This document shows, one piece after another, positions 1 through 8,319 of a stretch of DNA of 44,733 bases (the stretch's first letter is position 1; every line of letters begins with the position of its first letter). The stretch covers positions 1-44,733 of the forward strand of contig NZ_CAJXNN010000029.1 in NCBI RefSeq assembly GCF_913057115.1, written 5' to 3'. Source of the DNA: an uncultured Roseovarius sp. GTDB lineage: Bacteria > Pseudomonadota > Alphaproteobacteria > Rhodobacterales > Rhodobacteraceae. The position numbers and the translations under genes are program-made. Under the pieces are notes generated by a model. That model did not search any database. It was not told where the DNA came from and saw only the letters and a list, made by a program, of their open reading frames with translations.

Positions 1-54
1 CCCCCGACCCCCTGATTCGTAGTCAGGTACTCTATCCAGCTGAGCTATCGGTCC
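1..54 (-). tRNA. tRNA-Arg (anticodon ACG), 3' part cut off by window edge
   Basis: Read on the minus strand, this starts with acceptor GGACCGA, followed by a D-arm (TAGCTCAGC) and an anticodon stem CCTGA/TCAGG around the loop CTACGAA, giving anticodon ACG. The T-arm, the 3' acceptor strand and any CCA lie beyond base 1, so the gene is incomplete here. ACG, read as inosine-CG after deamination, is the usual bacterial tRNA-Arg for CGN codons. Confidence 0.9.
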
Positions 55-111
55 GTGAGGGCGGGATTTAGACCTTGCGGGCGGGTAGCGCAAGGGGGGC
101 TTTGCAAAAAA

Positions 112-1506
112 TCACGCTTTTTCAACGCCACCTCTTGGAAGTTCGATCCGGAAGCTGGTGCCGCTGTCATCACTGTCGTCCAGCGTCAGCGTGCCGCCAT
201 GACCGCGCACCAATTCGGCGGCGATGGTCAGGCCAAGACCGGTGCCGCCTTTGGTGGCGCCGCCCTGGAACGGCTGAAAGAGGTGTTGCCGGGCCTTTTC
301 GGGCAGGCCGGGGCCGGTATCGGTGACATTGATGATCCATTGATGATCGGTCTCGTAAGCGGACACCGCGATTTCACCCGGTTGGCCGGTGTTGACGATG
401 GCTTGACGTGCGTTGCGCACGAGGTTCGACAGGACGCGGTACATCTGTTCGGAATCGGCACGGATCATCAGTTGATCGGGGATATCCTCGGCAAAGCTGA
501 TCTCGGCATCGCCAACGGCAAGGCGTTCGCTTTCGATGACGTCACCCACCACCTCGGCCAGTCGCAGGCGGGTCAGGGTCGGGCCGGGCTCTTCGGCCTT
601 GCCATAGGCGAGGGTGGCTTCGCACAGGTGGACGGCGCGGGTGATCGAATTCACCAGTTTCGGGGCCATGCGTTTCACGGCCGGGTCTTCGCTCATTTCG
701 ATGCGGTCGGTGAAGAGCTGAGCCGAGGTGAGGATATTGCGCAAATCGTGGCTGACCTTGGCGACAGCGCCGCCAAGTTGCGCCAGCCGTTCCTTTTGCT
801 TGAGCGAGCCGGTCAATTGGGTCTGCATGAGTTGCAGGGTTTCTTCGGCTTCGCGCAGTTCAAGGATACTGGCTGACGGGCGGATCACGCGGTTGGCATC
901 CTCGGGGGCGGCGGCATAGGATTGCATATGGCCCACGACACGTTTGATCGGTTTGACGAGCGACCAGCGCACGGCCAGAAACAAAAGGCCGGCGGTGACC
1001 AGCGAGATCACCAGCGATAGCCAGAGGATACGCAGGCCATAGTCGATCATGGCGGCGCGTAATTCATTGGTATCGAGGGTGATTTCGATCAAGAGCCCGG
1101 CGCGGCGTACCGGGTCGCCGATCACGCGGATGACCTCGTTCTCGGTGTTGATCAGGCGGGCCATCGCATCGGCTATCAGGGTGAAGGCGCTTGGATCGCG
1201 CAAATCGTAGGTGGCCGAGATGGGTTTGGGCATGGGGGACGACAGCACGAGCTGGCGGGCTTCGTCACGGCGCAGAACCACGTTGTGGGCCCCGGCGTTT
1301 TCCAAAAGCTCGACTTCGAGGTCGGGGGTGATGTTTTCATTGACCAGAAGCGCCAGTGAGGCGATTTGCGCCCGTTCCAGCCGTGAAATGAGGAAGTCTT
1401 CACGGTAGCGGGCGACCGAGGGCACGAAAATCAGGACTTCGGCCAGCATCACGAAAATCGCTGTCAGAAGCAGAAATCGCCCGGAGAGGGTGTTCAGAAA
1501 CCGCAT
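112..1506 (-). CDS. Membrane sensor histidine kinase, orphan (no regulator in window)
   Basis: This 464-residue protein has a transmembrane helix at about 10-30, a periplasmic sensor of about 120 residues, a second helix at about 158-178 and a HAMP-like linker at about 180-235. The DHp box is AKVSHDLRN with phospho-acceptor His253. The ATPase domain shows an N-box (NLVRNARQAI, 361-370), DTGPGLP (396-402) and GGTGLGL (420-426). It should autophosphorylate and pass phosphate to a response regulator. It starts 12 bp after the flavoprotein gene 1519-2937 and is probably cotranscribed with it and the TVP38 gene. No response regulator is nearby. The signal sensed cannot be read from the sequence. 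Confidence 0.9.
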   Translation of the reverse strand: MRFLNTLSGRFLLLTAIFVMLAEVLIFVPSVARYREDFLISRLERAQIASLALLVNENITPDLEVELLENAGAHNVVLRRDEARQLVLSSPMPKPISATYDLRDPSAFTLIADAMARLINTENEVIRVIGDPVRRAGLLIEITLDTNELRAAMIDYGLRILWLSLVISLVTAGLLFLAVRWSLVKPIKRVVGHMQSYAAAPEDANRVIRPSASILELREAEETLQLMQTQLTGSLKQKERLAQLGGAVAKVSHDLRNILTSAQLFTDRIEMSEDPAVKRMAPKLVNSITRAVHLCEATLAYGKAEEPGPTLTRLRLAEVVGDVIESERLAVGDAEISFAEDIPDQLMIRADSEQMYRVLSNLVRNARQAIVNTGQPGEIAVSAYETDHQWIINVTDTGPGLPEKARQHLFQPFQGGATKGGTGLGLTIAAELVRGHGGTLTLDDSDDSGTSFRIELPRGGVEKA

Positions 1507-1518
1507 GTCATGCCCTAA

Positions 1519-2937
1519 TCACGGAAGCCAGCGTTGCACCAGCCCCACAACTCTTTTGAGCATAGGATTATCAAACAGCCTAGGGGAGAAATAGGCCCCT
1601 GCAACGCGCTTGTTGATTTCGGCGATTGTCGGGTAGGGGGCAACCATGGCAGCCACATGTTTCATCTTGAAGCCATTGGCGATGACCATGGACCATAGGG
1701 AGATGAGTTCGCCGGCTTGGTGACCTGCAATTGAGACACCCACGGGGCGGCCCTTGACCACCATGAGTTTGATCAAGCCTGTGGTCTGGCGTTCGGCGAT
1801 GGCGCGGTCATTTTCGGCATAGGTGAAGCGCGCGACCTCAAGGGTGTCGCCGTGAATGTCGCGGGCCTTGGCCTCGGTCAGGCCGACTTGGGCCAGTTCC
1901 GGGGCGGTATAGGTGGCCCATGGAATATGCGCGGTTTTCGCCGTGGCGGGCAGAGAGAGCAGGGCTGAGCGGATGACGATGCCTGCGTGATAGCCCGCAA
2001 CATGGGTGAATTGCAGGCCGCCCGCCACATCGCCAATGGCGTAGACGCGGCGGTTTGTGGTGCGCAGCCCGTCGTCGACCTTGATGCCTGTCTTGGTGGT
2101 CTGGATGCCTGCGGCGTCGAGGTTCAGCTTGTCGATATTGGGTTTGCGCCCCACGGCCATCAGAAGGTGGGAGCCAGTGAAGCTGCGGCCATCCTTGCAG
2201 GTGACGGTGATATTGCCCGCCTCGCCGGAAATCGTATCGGCAAGCGCGTCTTCGGCCAGGTCCAGACCTTCGGATTTCAGGGCGTCGAGCACCACGGCGG
2301 CGCATTCCGGATCGTCGCGGCCAAAGGCCTTGGCGCCTTCGATCACCGTGACCTTCGAGCCAAGGCGCAGGTGGGCTTGGGCCATTTCCATACCGATGGG
2401 GCCGCCGCCGATGATCAGCAGGTGATCGGGCTTCTCGCGGAGGTCGAAAAGCGTTTCATTGGTCTCATACGGAACGGTTTCAAGGCCGGGGATTGGCGGT
2501 ACGAAGGGGGAGGAGCCGGTGGCGATGACGATTCGGCGGGCGGTGATTTCGTGATCACCGGCCCTGACGGTTTTGGCGTCGATGAATTCACCGTATTCGG
2601 TGATGACGCGGACGCCGAGGCGCTCGAAGCGTTCAACACTGTCGTGGGGCGCAATGGTGCCGATGACGTCATGGACGTGGTCCTTGGCGGCGGCGTAATC
2701 CACCTGCGGTGAGCTGTCGGCGATGCCGAAGTCGTGGGTGTGGTTGGCCTTGTGGGCGGCCTTGCCACTGGCCAGCAGGGCCTTGGAGGGCACGCAGCCG
2801 TAGTTCAGGCAATCGCCGCCCATTTTGTGGCCTTCAAGAAGGGTCACATCGGCCCCCATTTGCACTGCCCCAGCGGCGACGGACAAGCCGCCAGAGCCCG
2901 CCCCGATGACCAGCAGGTCGGTATCAATCTTGCTCAT
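1519..2937 (-). CDS. MerA-like FAD/NAD(P) pyridine nucleotide-disulfide oxidoreductase
   Basis: This 472-residue class I flavoprotein disulfide reductase has an N-terminal FAD Rossmann motif (GAGSGG, 12-17), a redox-active GGDCLNYGCVPSK motif (Cys43/Cys48), an NAD(P)-binding GGGPIG motif near 180 and a C-terminal dimerisation domain. Dihydrolipoamide dehydrogenase has HPTxxE near the C-terminus, but here the segment is APYPTIAE, with Tyr where the catalytic His would be, as in mercuric reductase. There is no N-terminal heavy-metal domain and no C-terminal Cys pair, so it is unlikely to be a true mercuric reductase. It begins 1 bp after the TVP38 gene stop; the two families often sit together. 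The electron acceptor is unknown. Confidence 0.88.
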   Translation of the reverse strand: MSKIDTDLLVIGAGSGGLSVAAGAVQMGADVTLLEGHKMGGDCLNYGCVPSKALLASGKAAHKANHTHDFGIADSSPQVDYAAAKDHVHDVIGTIAPHDSVERFERLGVRVITEYGEFIDAKTVRAGDHEITARRIVIATGSSPFVPPIPGLETVPYETNETLFDLREKPDHLLIIGGGPIGMEMAQAHLRLGSKVTVIEGAKAFGRDDPECAAVVLDALKSEGLDLAEDALADTISGEAGNITVTCKDGRSFTGSHLLMAVGRKPNIDKLNLDAAGIQTTKTGIKVDDGLRTTNRRVYAIGDVAGGLQFTHVAGYHAGIVIRSALLSLPATAKTAHIPWATYTAPELAQVGLTEAKARDIHGDTLEVARFTYAENDRAIAERQTTGLIKLMVVKGRPVGVSIAGHQAGELISLWSMVIANGFKMKHVAAMVAPYPTIAEINKRVAGAYFSPRLFDNPMLKRVVGLVQRWLP

Positions 2938-2938
2938 G

Positions 2939-3670
2939 TCAGATGTCCTTTTTGCCGCGCAGGGTCTTGATCACGATGGGGAGCGCCGCGAGGGCGCAAA
3001 GGCCAAGGATCGGGCCGATGACTTGCGGCTCCCACAGAAGGGAGAGGTCGGGCGATTCACCGCGATCGAAGACCTCACCCAGGCCAACGCCGATCCATGT
3101 GAAGACAATGGCCCCGGGAATGATGCCCAAAACGGTGGTGAAGGCAAAGTTGAAGAATTTGACGCCTACGAGTGCGGGCAAGAGATTGGCCACGAAGAAA
3201 GGTACAGCAGGCACAAGCCGCATTAGGAAAAGCACGCTGATTTCATGCTCTTGCAGGCCGTTTTTGATCCGCTTCAGGGTGCCTTCGGATGTCTCCATTC
3301 GGGCCGCGAGCGTTCGGCCTAGGCCCCAACGCGCGGCCAGAAAGATTGCGAAGGCCCCGAGCGAGGCGGCTGCGACATTGAAGGTGGTGCCAAGGGCAAG
3401 CCCGAAGAGGAAACCGCCGGTCACGGAGGCGACAGCGGCCCCGGGCAGGGAAAAGGCCACGATCACGACGTAGACGGCGATAAAGACCGCCACCATCGAA
3501 AGATAGTGCGTATCCCTGAAGGCGAGCAACGCCTCGCGATTTTCGCGCAGCGTTTCGAAGGACAGATAGTCGCGCAGGGTAAAAAAGCCGATGATCGCCC
3601 CGAGGAGGATCAGGATCAGGGGGGCGTGGCGCCATGGGGTGGCTTTATTGGTTCGGGTCATATCGTTCAT
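2939..3670 (-). CDS. TVP38/TMEM64 (DedA-like) membrane protein
   Basis: This 243-residue integral membrane protein starts at MNDMTRTNKA. An upstream in-frame start at 3739 would add 23 unsupported residues. After a short cytoplasmic N-terminus come about five to six hydrophobic segments. The family core is visible: LPGAAVASVTGGFLFG, then RWGLGRTLA, then RLVPAVPFFVANLLPALVGV. The family is a SNARE-associated/VTT domain group linked to lipid scrambling or membrane homeostasis; the bacterial role is poorly known. It is the first gene of the leftward set with the flavoprotein and kinase genes. Confidence 0.88.
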   Translation of the reverse strand: MNDMTRTNKATPWRHAPLILILLGAIIGFFTLRDYLSFETLRENREALLAFRDTHYLSMVAVFIAVYVVIVAFSLPGAAVASVTGGFLFGLALGTTFNVAAASLGAFAIFLAARWGLGRTLAARMETSEGTLKRIKNGLQEHEISVLFLMRLVPAVPFFVANLLPALVGVKFFNFAFTTVLGIIPGAIVFTWIGVGLGEVFDRGESPDLSLLWEPQVIGPILGLCALAALPIVIKTLRGKKDI

Positions 3671-3852
3671 GGCTTCGGTCCGTTGGGTTCTGTTGCAACC
3701 AAGATGACCATGTAGAACGGTGGTGGCTATAGGCCTCACGCGGGGGTGATGGTTGGTGATGGATTTGCCGCCAAAAAGAGCCTGTTTTACAGCTTTGTAA
3801 CAGGAATGCTGCGGAATGGTGGGGTTTTTGTTGCAAAAGCCCCGGGCTGGGT

Positions 3853-3881
3853 TTGACTTGGGGCTTTCGGGCCTCTATAGA
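3853..3881 (+). promoter_or_regulatory. Sigma-70-type promoter for rpmH-rnpA-yidD
   Basis: A TTGACT -35 hexamer (3853-3858) and a TATAGA -10 hexamer (3876-3881) are separated by exactly 17 bp, close to the housekeeping consensus. The predicted start, near 3888, gives a leader of about 65 nt before the rpmH ATG at 3954. Ribosomal protein genes need strong promoters, which fits. Confidence 0.75.
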
Positions 3882-3953
3882 CCGATTTCGAAATGAATTC
3901 GGGCTGGCCGCGATTCCAATGCGTCTGCCCGCCCAAAGACCGGAGACGGAGCG

Positions 3954-4088
3954 ATGAAACGCACCTACCAACCCTCGAACCTGGTTCGCAAGCGCCGCCA
4001 CGGCTTCCGTGCGCGTATGGCCACAAAAGCAGGCCGCAAGATCCTGAACGCGCGTCGTGCGCGTGGCCGCAAGTCGCTGAGCGCCTGA
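3954..4088 (+). CDS. rpmH: 50S ribosomal protein L34
   Basis: A 44-codon gene encodes the invariant L34 pattern: it begins [20 protein letters not shown], continues [10 protein letters not shown] and ends in a basic tail RGRKSLSA. The length matches bacterial L34 exactly. The ATG follows GGAGACGGAGCG, a good ribosome binding site. It is followed 26 bp later by rnpA, the classic arrangement, and transcribed from the promoter at 3853-3881. Confidence 0.98.
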
Positions 4089-4114
4089 AGCCTCAAATAC
4101 AGGATTTACGGATC

Positions 4115-4516
4115 ATGACACCGCCGGAGGCCCCCGACAGAGATGCGGGGAGAACGCCCCCGGCGGTTTCCGTTTGTCTTAAGGTCTTGAAAAATCGCAG
4201 TGATTTCCTGTTAGCGGCGCGGGCGCGACGGCAGGGGACCAAGGCGATGATGGTGCAGGGGCGGGACCGGCGTGATGGCGACCCGGCCATTCGGGTGGGC
4301 TTTACCTGTTCCAAGAAGGTGGGCAATGCGGTGGCGCGCAACCGGGCCAAGCGGCGGCTGCGCGAGGTGGCGCGGATGGTGCTGCCCGGCAAAGGTAAAC
4401 CGGGTTGGGATTACGTGCTGATCGGGCGCAAGGATGCGACCGCCGAGCGAGCCTTCGAGGATTTGAAGGGTGATTTACGATTTGCCCTCAAACGATTGCA
4501 TTCCAACGAAAGATGA
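4115..4516 (+). CDS. rnpA: Ribonuclease P protein component
   Basis: This is a 133-residue protein, the basic cofactor of the RNase P ribozyme that trims the 5' ends of pre-tRNAs. The family signature is clear: [15 protein letters not shown] followed by AKRRLRE, with the RNR motif at about 75-84. The reading frame is open further upstream, but the ATG at 4115 avoids overlap with rpmH and gives the start MTPPEAP that I associate with this lineage. It overlaps yidD by 4 bp (ATGA), implying coupled translation. Confidence 0.95.
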   Translation: MTPPEAPDRDAGRTPPAVSVCLKVLKNRSDFLLAARARRQGTKAMMVQGRDRRDGDPAIRVGFTCSKKVGNAVARNRAKRRLREVARMVLPGKGKPGWDYVLIGRKDATAERAFEDLKGDLRFALKRLHSNER

Positions 4517-4746
4517 CCCCCTTGGCGCATATCCTGTCATGGCCGGTAAAAGCCTATCGGCTGATTTTTTCGCCTTGGGTGGGGTTCAATTGCCGGTATC
4601 AGCCGACTTGTAGCCAATATGCTTTGGAGGCTTTGGAAAAGCATGGTGGGATCAAGGGCGGGTGGCTGGCCCTCAAGCGGATCGTGCGCTGCAACCCTTG
4701 GGGGCAATGCGGCTATGATCCGGTGCCGGAAAAGCGCGAAAAGTAA
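4513..4746 (+). CDS. yidD: Membrane protein insertion efficiency factor YidD
   Basis: This 77-residue protein has the hallmark of the family: [19 protein letters not shown], then [10 protein letters not shown] and [14 protein letters not shown] near the C-terminus, with conserved cysteines. YidD is an amphipathic inner-membrane-associated protein that helps YidC insert membrane proteins. It is translationally coupled to rnpA. The usual partner yidC is not next; an RNA methyltransferase gene follows after 145 bp. Confidence 0.95.
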   Translation: MTPLAHILSWPVKAYRLIFSPWVGFNCRYQPTCSQYALEALEKHGGIKGGWLALKRIVRCNPWGQCGYDPVPEKREK

Positions 4747-4767
4747 CGTTCAAATGCCTGTCTGTAT

Positions 4768-4835
4768 CGCGTCGGTAAGACGTCGGTATTCTATCGGTGC
4801 CTCCGGCGGGAGTATTTTGGGAAAGATGAAGGGGC
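4768..4835 (+). repeat. Phased GTCGGT triplet next to a CCTCCGGCGG intergenic repeat
   Basis: GTCGGT begins at 4771 and 4782, with ATCGGT at 4793, so the spacing is 11 and 11 bp. The preceding CTGTATCGC resembles CTGTAACAC before the same triplet near 43986. From 4799 a second common intergenic motif follows (CCTCCGGCGGGAGTATTTTG then GAAAGATGAAG), related to sequences near 15930 and 32660. The block fills most of the gap between yidD and the methyltransferase gene. Confidence 0.6.
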
Positions 4836-4891
4836 TTAGGGCTTTTCACGATCCTGCCGGTTGCGTATGACGCGGCAGGAATTGGAGACCC

Positions 4892-5641
4892 ATGATGCCC
4901 TCAGACACCCCGCAACCCGCTTTCGTGCTTGTGCGCCCGCAAATGGGCGAGAACATCGGCGCCGCCGCGCGGGCGATGTGGAACTTCGGGTTGGACCGGA
5001 TGCGGGTGGTGGCGCCGCGCGATGGCTGGCCGAACTCGAAGGCCGTGGCCATGGCCAGCGGCGCGGGGCGGCTTTTGGACGAAGCGCAGATTGTCGGCGA
5101 TGTGGCCGAGGCGGTGGGCGATTGCCATTTCGTCTTTGCCACCACGGCGCGGGCGCGGGGACTGACCAAGCCGGTTTATAGCCCTGAGGGCGCGATGAGC
5201 GAGGCCGCCGAGCGGATTGCGCGGGGCGAAAAGGTGGCCGTCCTGTTTGGCCCGGAGCGCGCGGGGCTTGAGAATGAGGATGTGGCAAAGGCCAACGCCA
5301 TCATCAATGTACCGGTGAACCCGGAATTTCCCAGCCTGAACCTTGCGCAATGTGTGCTTCTGACGGGTTATGAGTGGCGGCGGGCGCAGGGCAATATCGA
5401 AGCGCGACGGGTGGATATGGCCAAGGCCGATTGGGCCGAGCAGATCGAGATTGAAAAGCTGTCGGATCATTACGAAGCGCGTTTGGGCGAGGCCGGGTTT
5501 TTCTTTCCCGAGCACAAGGCCGAGGGCATGAAGATCAACCTGCGCAACATGTGGTCGCGGATGCCTTTGACGCGGGCCGATGTGCAGATGTTGCATGGGG
5601 TGCTGCGGCAGATGGTCCGTTGGAAAGAGCGCGGCGACTGA
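4892..5641 (+). CDS. TrmJ-family tRNA/rRNA 2'-O-methyltransferase (SPOUT)
   Basis: This 249-residue SpoU/TrmH-class methyltransferase opens with FVLVRPQMGENIGAAARAM, the family start. SAM-knot motifs follow: VLFGPERAGLENED (117-130) and PEFPSLNLAQCVLLTGYE (about 144-161). The C-terminal 80 residues resemble the TrmJ extension. Close homologues methylate the ribose at position 32 of tRNAs. Two adjacent ATGs (4892 and 4895) are possible starts, after a GGAGACCC binding site. The exact RNA target is inferred only from family resemblance. Confidence 0.88.
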   Translation: MMPSDTPQPAFVLVRPQMGENIGAAARAMWNFGLDRMRVVAPRDGWPNSKAVAMASGAGRLLDEAQIVGDVAEAVGDCHFVFATTARARGLTKPVYSPEGAMSEAAERIARGEKVAVLFGPERAGLENEDVAKANAIINVPVNPEFPSLNLAQCVLLTGYEWRRAQGNIEARRVDMAKADWAEQIEIEKLSDHYEARLGEAGFFFPEHKAEGMKINLRNMWSRMPLTRADVQMLHGVLRQMVRWKERGD

Positions 5642-5704
5642 GCGCGCTTGAAGGGGCATACAGTGCGCACTACTGTTGCCAGCGCAAAAGGGTAGAGGGC
5701 GAGC

Positions 5705-6844
5705 ATGTCAGGCAAACGCAGCATTTTCGAAGAGGTTGGCGAGGCTGAGGCCAAGCGCGAGGCGCCCAAGGGGGGCATGATCGACGCGGGCCGTCGGGGC
5801 GCGCGGGGCGCGATCCGGGTTTGGTTGATGATCCTCTTTGCCTTGGTGGTGGTGATGATCGCCGTGGGTGGGCTGACCCGGTTGACCGACAGTGGCTTGA
5901 GCATCACCGAATGGAAGCCGGTGACCGGTGCCCTCCCACCGATGAGCGCCGAGGTTTGGGAAGAGGAATTCGACAAGTACCGCGCCATTCCCGAGTACCA
6001 ATTGCAGAACAAGGGGATGAGCCTGTCGGAGTTCAAGGTCATTTACTGGTGGGAATGGGGCCACCGGCAATTGGGCCGGGTGATTGGCCTTGTCTGGGCC
6101 TTCGGCTTCTTCGGGTTTTTGGTGACGCGGAAGATTCCGCCCGGTTGGACCGGACGGTTGTTTTTCCTTGGGGTTCTGGGCGGTGCGCAGGGCGCGATTG
6201 GCTGGTGGATGGTCTCCTCCGGGCTGGAAGGCGAGATGCTGGATGTGGCGAGCTATCGGCTTGCCACGCATCTGGGTTTGGCCTTTGTGATCCTTGGCTT
6301 CATCGCGTGGTATGCCATGCTCTTGGGCCGCGAGGAACGCGAGTTGATGCAGGCGCGGCGGGCGCGGGAGGCCAAGCTGTTCGGGCTGGGCACTGGCCTG
6401 TTGCATTTCGCTTTCCTGCAAATCCTGATTGGCGCGCTGGTGGCCGGGATCGACGCCGGGCGCAGCTATACCGATTGGCCGCTGATGGCCGGAGGCGTTT
6501 TGCCCCCCGATTTCTGGATTGCGGAACTGGGCCTTCGGAACTTCTTTGAAAACCCCGGATTGGTACAGTTTATCCACCGGGTGACCGGCTATCTGCTGTT
6601 GGTTTTCGGGATCATGGTTTGGCTGAAGGGGCGGCGCAGCACTCATGCTGCCACGCGCGCCGCTTTTAACGCAGCCTTCATCGCGCTTGGTGCACAAGTG
6701 GTCTTGGGCATTGTGACGGTGCTTTACGTTGCGGCGTGGCAGGTGGCGATCGTGCATCAGGTTTTGGCCGTGGTGTTGTGGGTGTTGATCCTGCGGGCGC
6801 GGTTCCTCGCGCAATATCCGCGCGCCCAATCGGTAAGAGGGTAA
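5705..6844 (+). CDS. ctaA: Heme A synthase (COX15/CtaA type 2)
   Basis: This 379-residue, roughly eight-helix inner-membrane enzyme oxidises the C8 methyl of heme O to make heme A for aa3 cytochrome oxidases. Four histidines sit in the expected helices: WGHRQLGR (His120), ATHLGLA (His189), FIHRVTGY (His291) and IVHQVLAV (His351). The GGLTRLTDSGLSITEW signature at about 55-70 is diagnostic. The cytoplasmic N-terminus of about 36 residues is typical of alphaproteobacteria. The M32 peptidase gene starts 4 bp after its stop, so the two are probably cotranscribed. Confidence 0.96.
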   Translation: MSGKRSIFEEVGEAEAKREAPKGGMIDAGRRGARGAIRVWLMILFALVVVMIAVGGLTRLTDSGLSITEWKPVTGALPPMSAEVWEEEFDKYRAIPEYQLQNKGMSLSEFKVIYWWEWGHRQLGRVIGLVWAFGFFGFLVTRKIPPGWTGRLFFLGVLGGAQGAIGWWMVSSGLEGEMLDVASYRLATHLGLAFVILGFIAWYAMLLGREERELMQARRAREAKLFGLGTGLLHFAFLQILIGALVAGIDAGRSYTDWPLMAGGVLPPDFWIAELGLRNFFENPGLVQFIHRVTGYLLLVFGIMVWLKGRRSTHAATRAAFNAAFIALGAQVVLGIVTVLYVAAWQVAIVHQVLAVVLWVLILRARFLAQYPRAQSVRG

Positions 6845-6848
6845 GGCA

Positions 6849-8318
6849 GTGACAGCATATGACGCATTGATGGCGTATGAGCGCGAAACACAGGCCTTGG
6901 GCCGGGTGGCGGGGCGCTTGTCCTGGGATCAGGAAACCATGATGCCGCGCGGCGCGGTGGAACAGCGCGCCGAGGAGATGGGCGCGATGCAGGCGATGAT
7001 GCACGCCCGCAAGACCGACCCGCGGATCGGCGAGTGGCTGGAGGATGCGCGCGCACCGGACGAGGCGGGGGCGGCGCAACTGCGCTTGATTGCGCATCAG
7101 TTCGAGCGGCTGACACGGGTGCCTTCGGACCTGACCCGCGCCTTGGCCAGTCTGACAAGCCGGTCGCAGTCGCAATGGGCGGCGGCCCGCGCCGAGGATG
7201 ACTTCGCCAGTTTTGCGCCGACTTTGGAAGAGGTGGTGCGCCTCAAACGGGAGGAGGGCGCGGCGCTGGCCGATGGCGGTGACGTTTATGACGCGTTGAT
7301 CGACGATTATGAGCCGGGGGCGAGTGCGGCTCATCTGGCGGCGATTTTTGACGAGATGCGCCCCGGTTTGGTGAAATTGCGGGCGAGTGCCTTGCAGGGC
7401 ATCGAGCGCGCGCCGGTGTCAGGGCAATTCGCGCCCGAAGTGCAGGTTGCCTTGGCGCGCGAACTGGCCGAGCGGTTTGGCTATGACCTGAATCGCGGTC
7501 GGATCGACATGGCGGTGCATCCCTTCAGCTCGGGCTCTGGCGATGATGTGCGGATCACCACGCGGGTGAGTGAGGATGATCCGTTCAATTGCCTTTATTC
7601 AACCATCCACGAGGTGGGCCATGCCTGTTACGAGCAGGGGGTCGACCCAGCCTATCACATGACGCCGGTGGGGCAGGGCGTGTCAATGGGTGTGCATGAA
7701 AGCCAGAGCCGGATTTACGAGAATCAATTGGGCCGGAGCCGCGCGTTTTGCCATTTCCTGTATGGGCGGATGCGCGATGCCTTTGGCGATATCGGGGTTG
7801 CGGATGAGGAGGCGTTTTACGCCACGGTGAACCGTTTGCATCGCGGCTATATCCGGACGGAAGCCGATGAGGTGCAGTATAACCTGCATATCATGCTGCG
7901 GTTCGAGTTGGAGCGGGCGTTGATCGCCGGTGACTTGCAGGTGCGCGATTTGGAGGCGGCGTGGAATGACCGGTTCAAGGCCGATTTCGGCTATGATGTG
8001 GACCGGGCGTCGAACGGGGTGTTGCAGGATGTACACTGGTCTGTCGGGCTGTTTGGGTATTTCCCGACCTATAGTCTGGGGAATGTTTACGCCGGCTGTC
8101 TGCATGCCGCTTTGCGCAAGGACCTGCCGGATTTGGATGACCATCTGGCCGAAGGCGACCCGAGCGCGGCCACTGCGTGGCTACGTGAGAACGTACAGCG
8201 CCATGGTGGGCTTTATGAGCCGCGCGAGGTGATCGCGCGGGCCTGTGGGCAAGAGCCTTCGGCCGGGCCCTTGATGACCTATCTGGTGGAAAAATTCGGT
8301 GCGCTTTACCCGGCCTGA
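6849..8318 (+). CDS. Carboxypeptidase M32
   Basis: This 489-residue zinc metallocarboxypeptidase of family M32 is probably cytoplasmic, removing C-terminal residues from peptides. The zinc site is visible: HEVGH at 254-258 with the third ligand in HESQSRIYEN (Glu284). Other family markers are GRVAGRLSWDQETMMP near the start, HPFSSG (224-229), DVRITTR, and GYIRTEADEVQYNLHI. The length is normal for the family. It ends 1 bp before the convergent epimerase gene. Confidence 0.96.
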   Translation: MTAYDALMAYERETQALGRVAGRLSWDQETMMPRGAVEQRAEEMGAMQAMMHARKTDPRIGEWLEDARAPDEAGAAQLRLIAHQFERLTRVPSDLTRALASLTSRSQSQWAAARAEDDFASFAPTLEEVVRLKREEGAALADGGDVYDALIDDYEPGASAAHLAAIFDEMRPGLVKLRASALQGIERAPVSGQFAPEVQVALARELAERFGYDLNRGRIDMAVHPFSSGSGDDVRITTRVSEDDPFNCLYSTIHEVGHACYEQGVDPAYHMTPVGQGVSMGVHESQSRIYENQLGRSRAFCHFLYGRMRDAFGDIGVADEEAFYATVNRLHRGYIRTEADEVQYNLHIMLRFELERALIAGDLQVRDLEAAWNDRFKADFGYDVDRASNGVLQDVHWSVGLFGYFPTYSLGNVYAGCLHAALRKDLPDLDDHLAEGDPSAATAWLRENVQRHGGLYEPREVIARACGQEPSAGPLMTYLVEKFGALYPA

Positions 8319-8319
8319 C

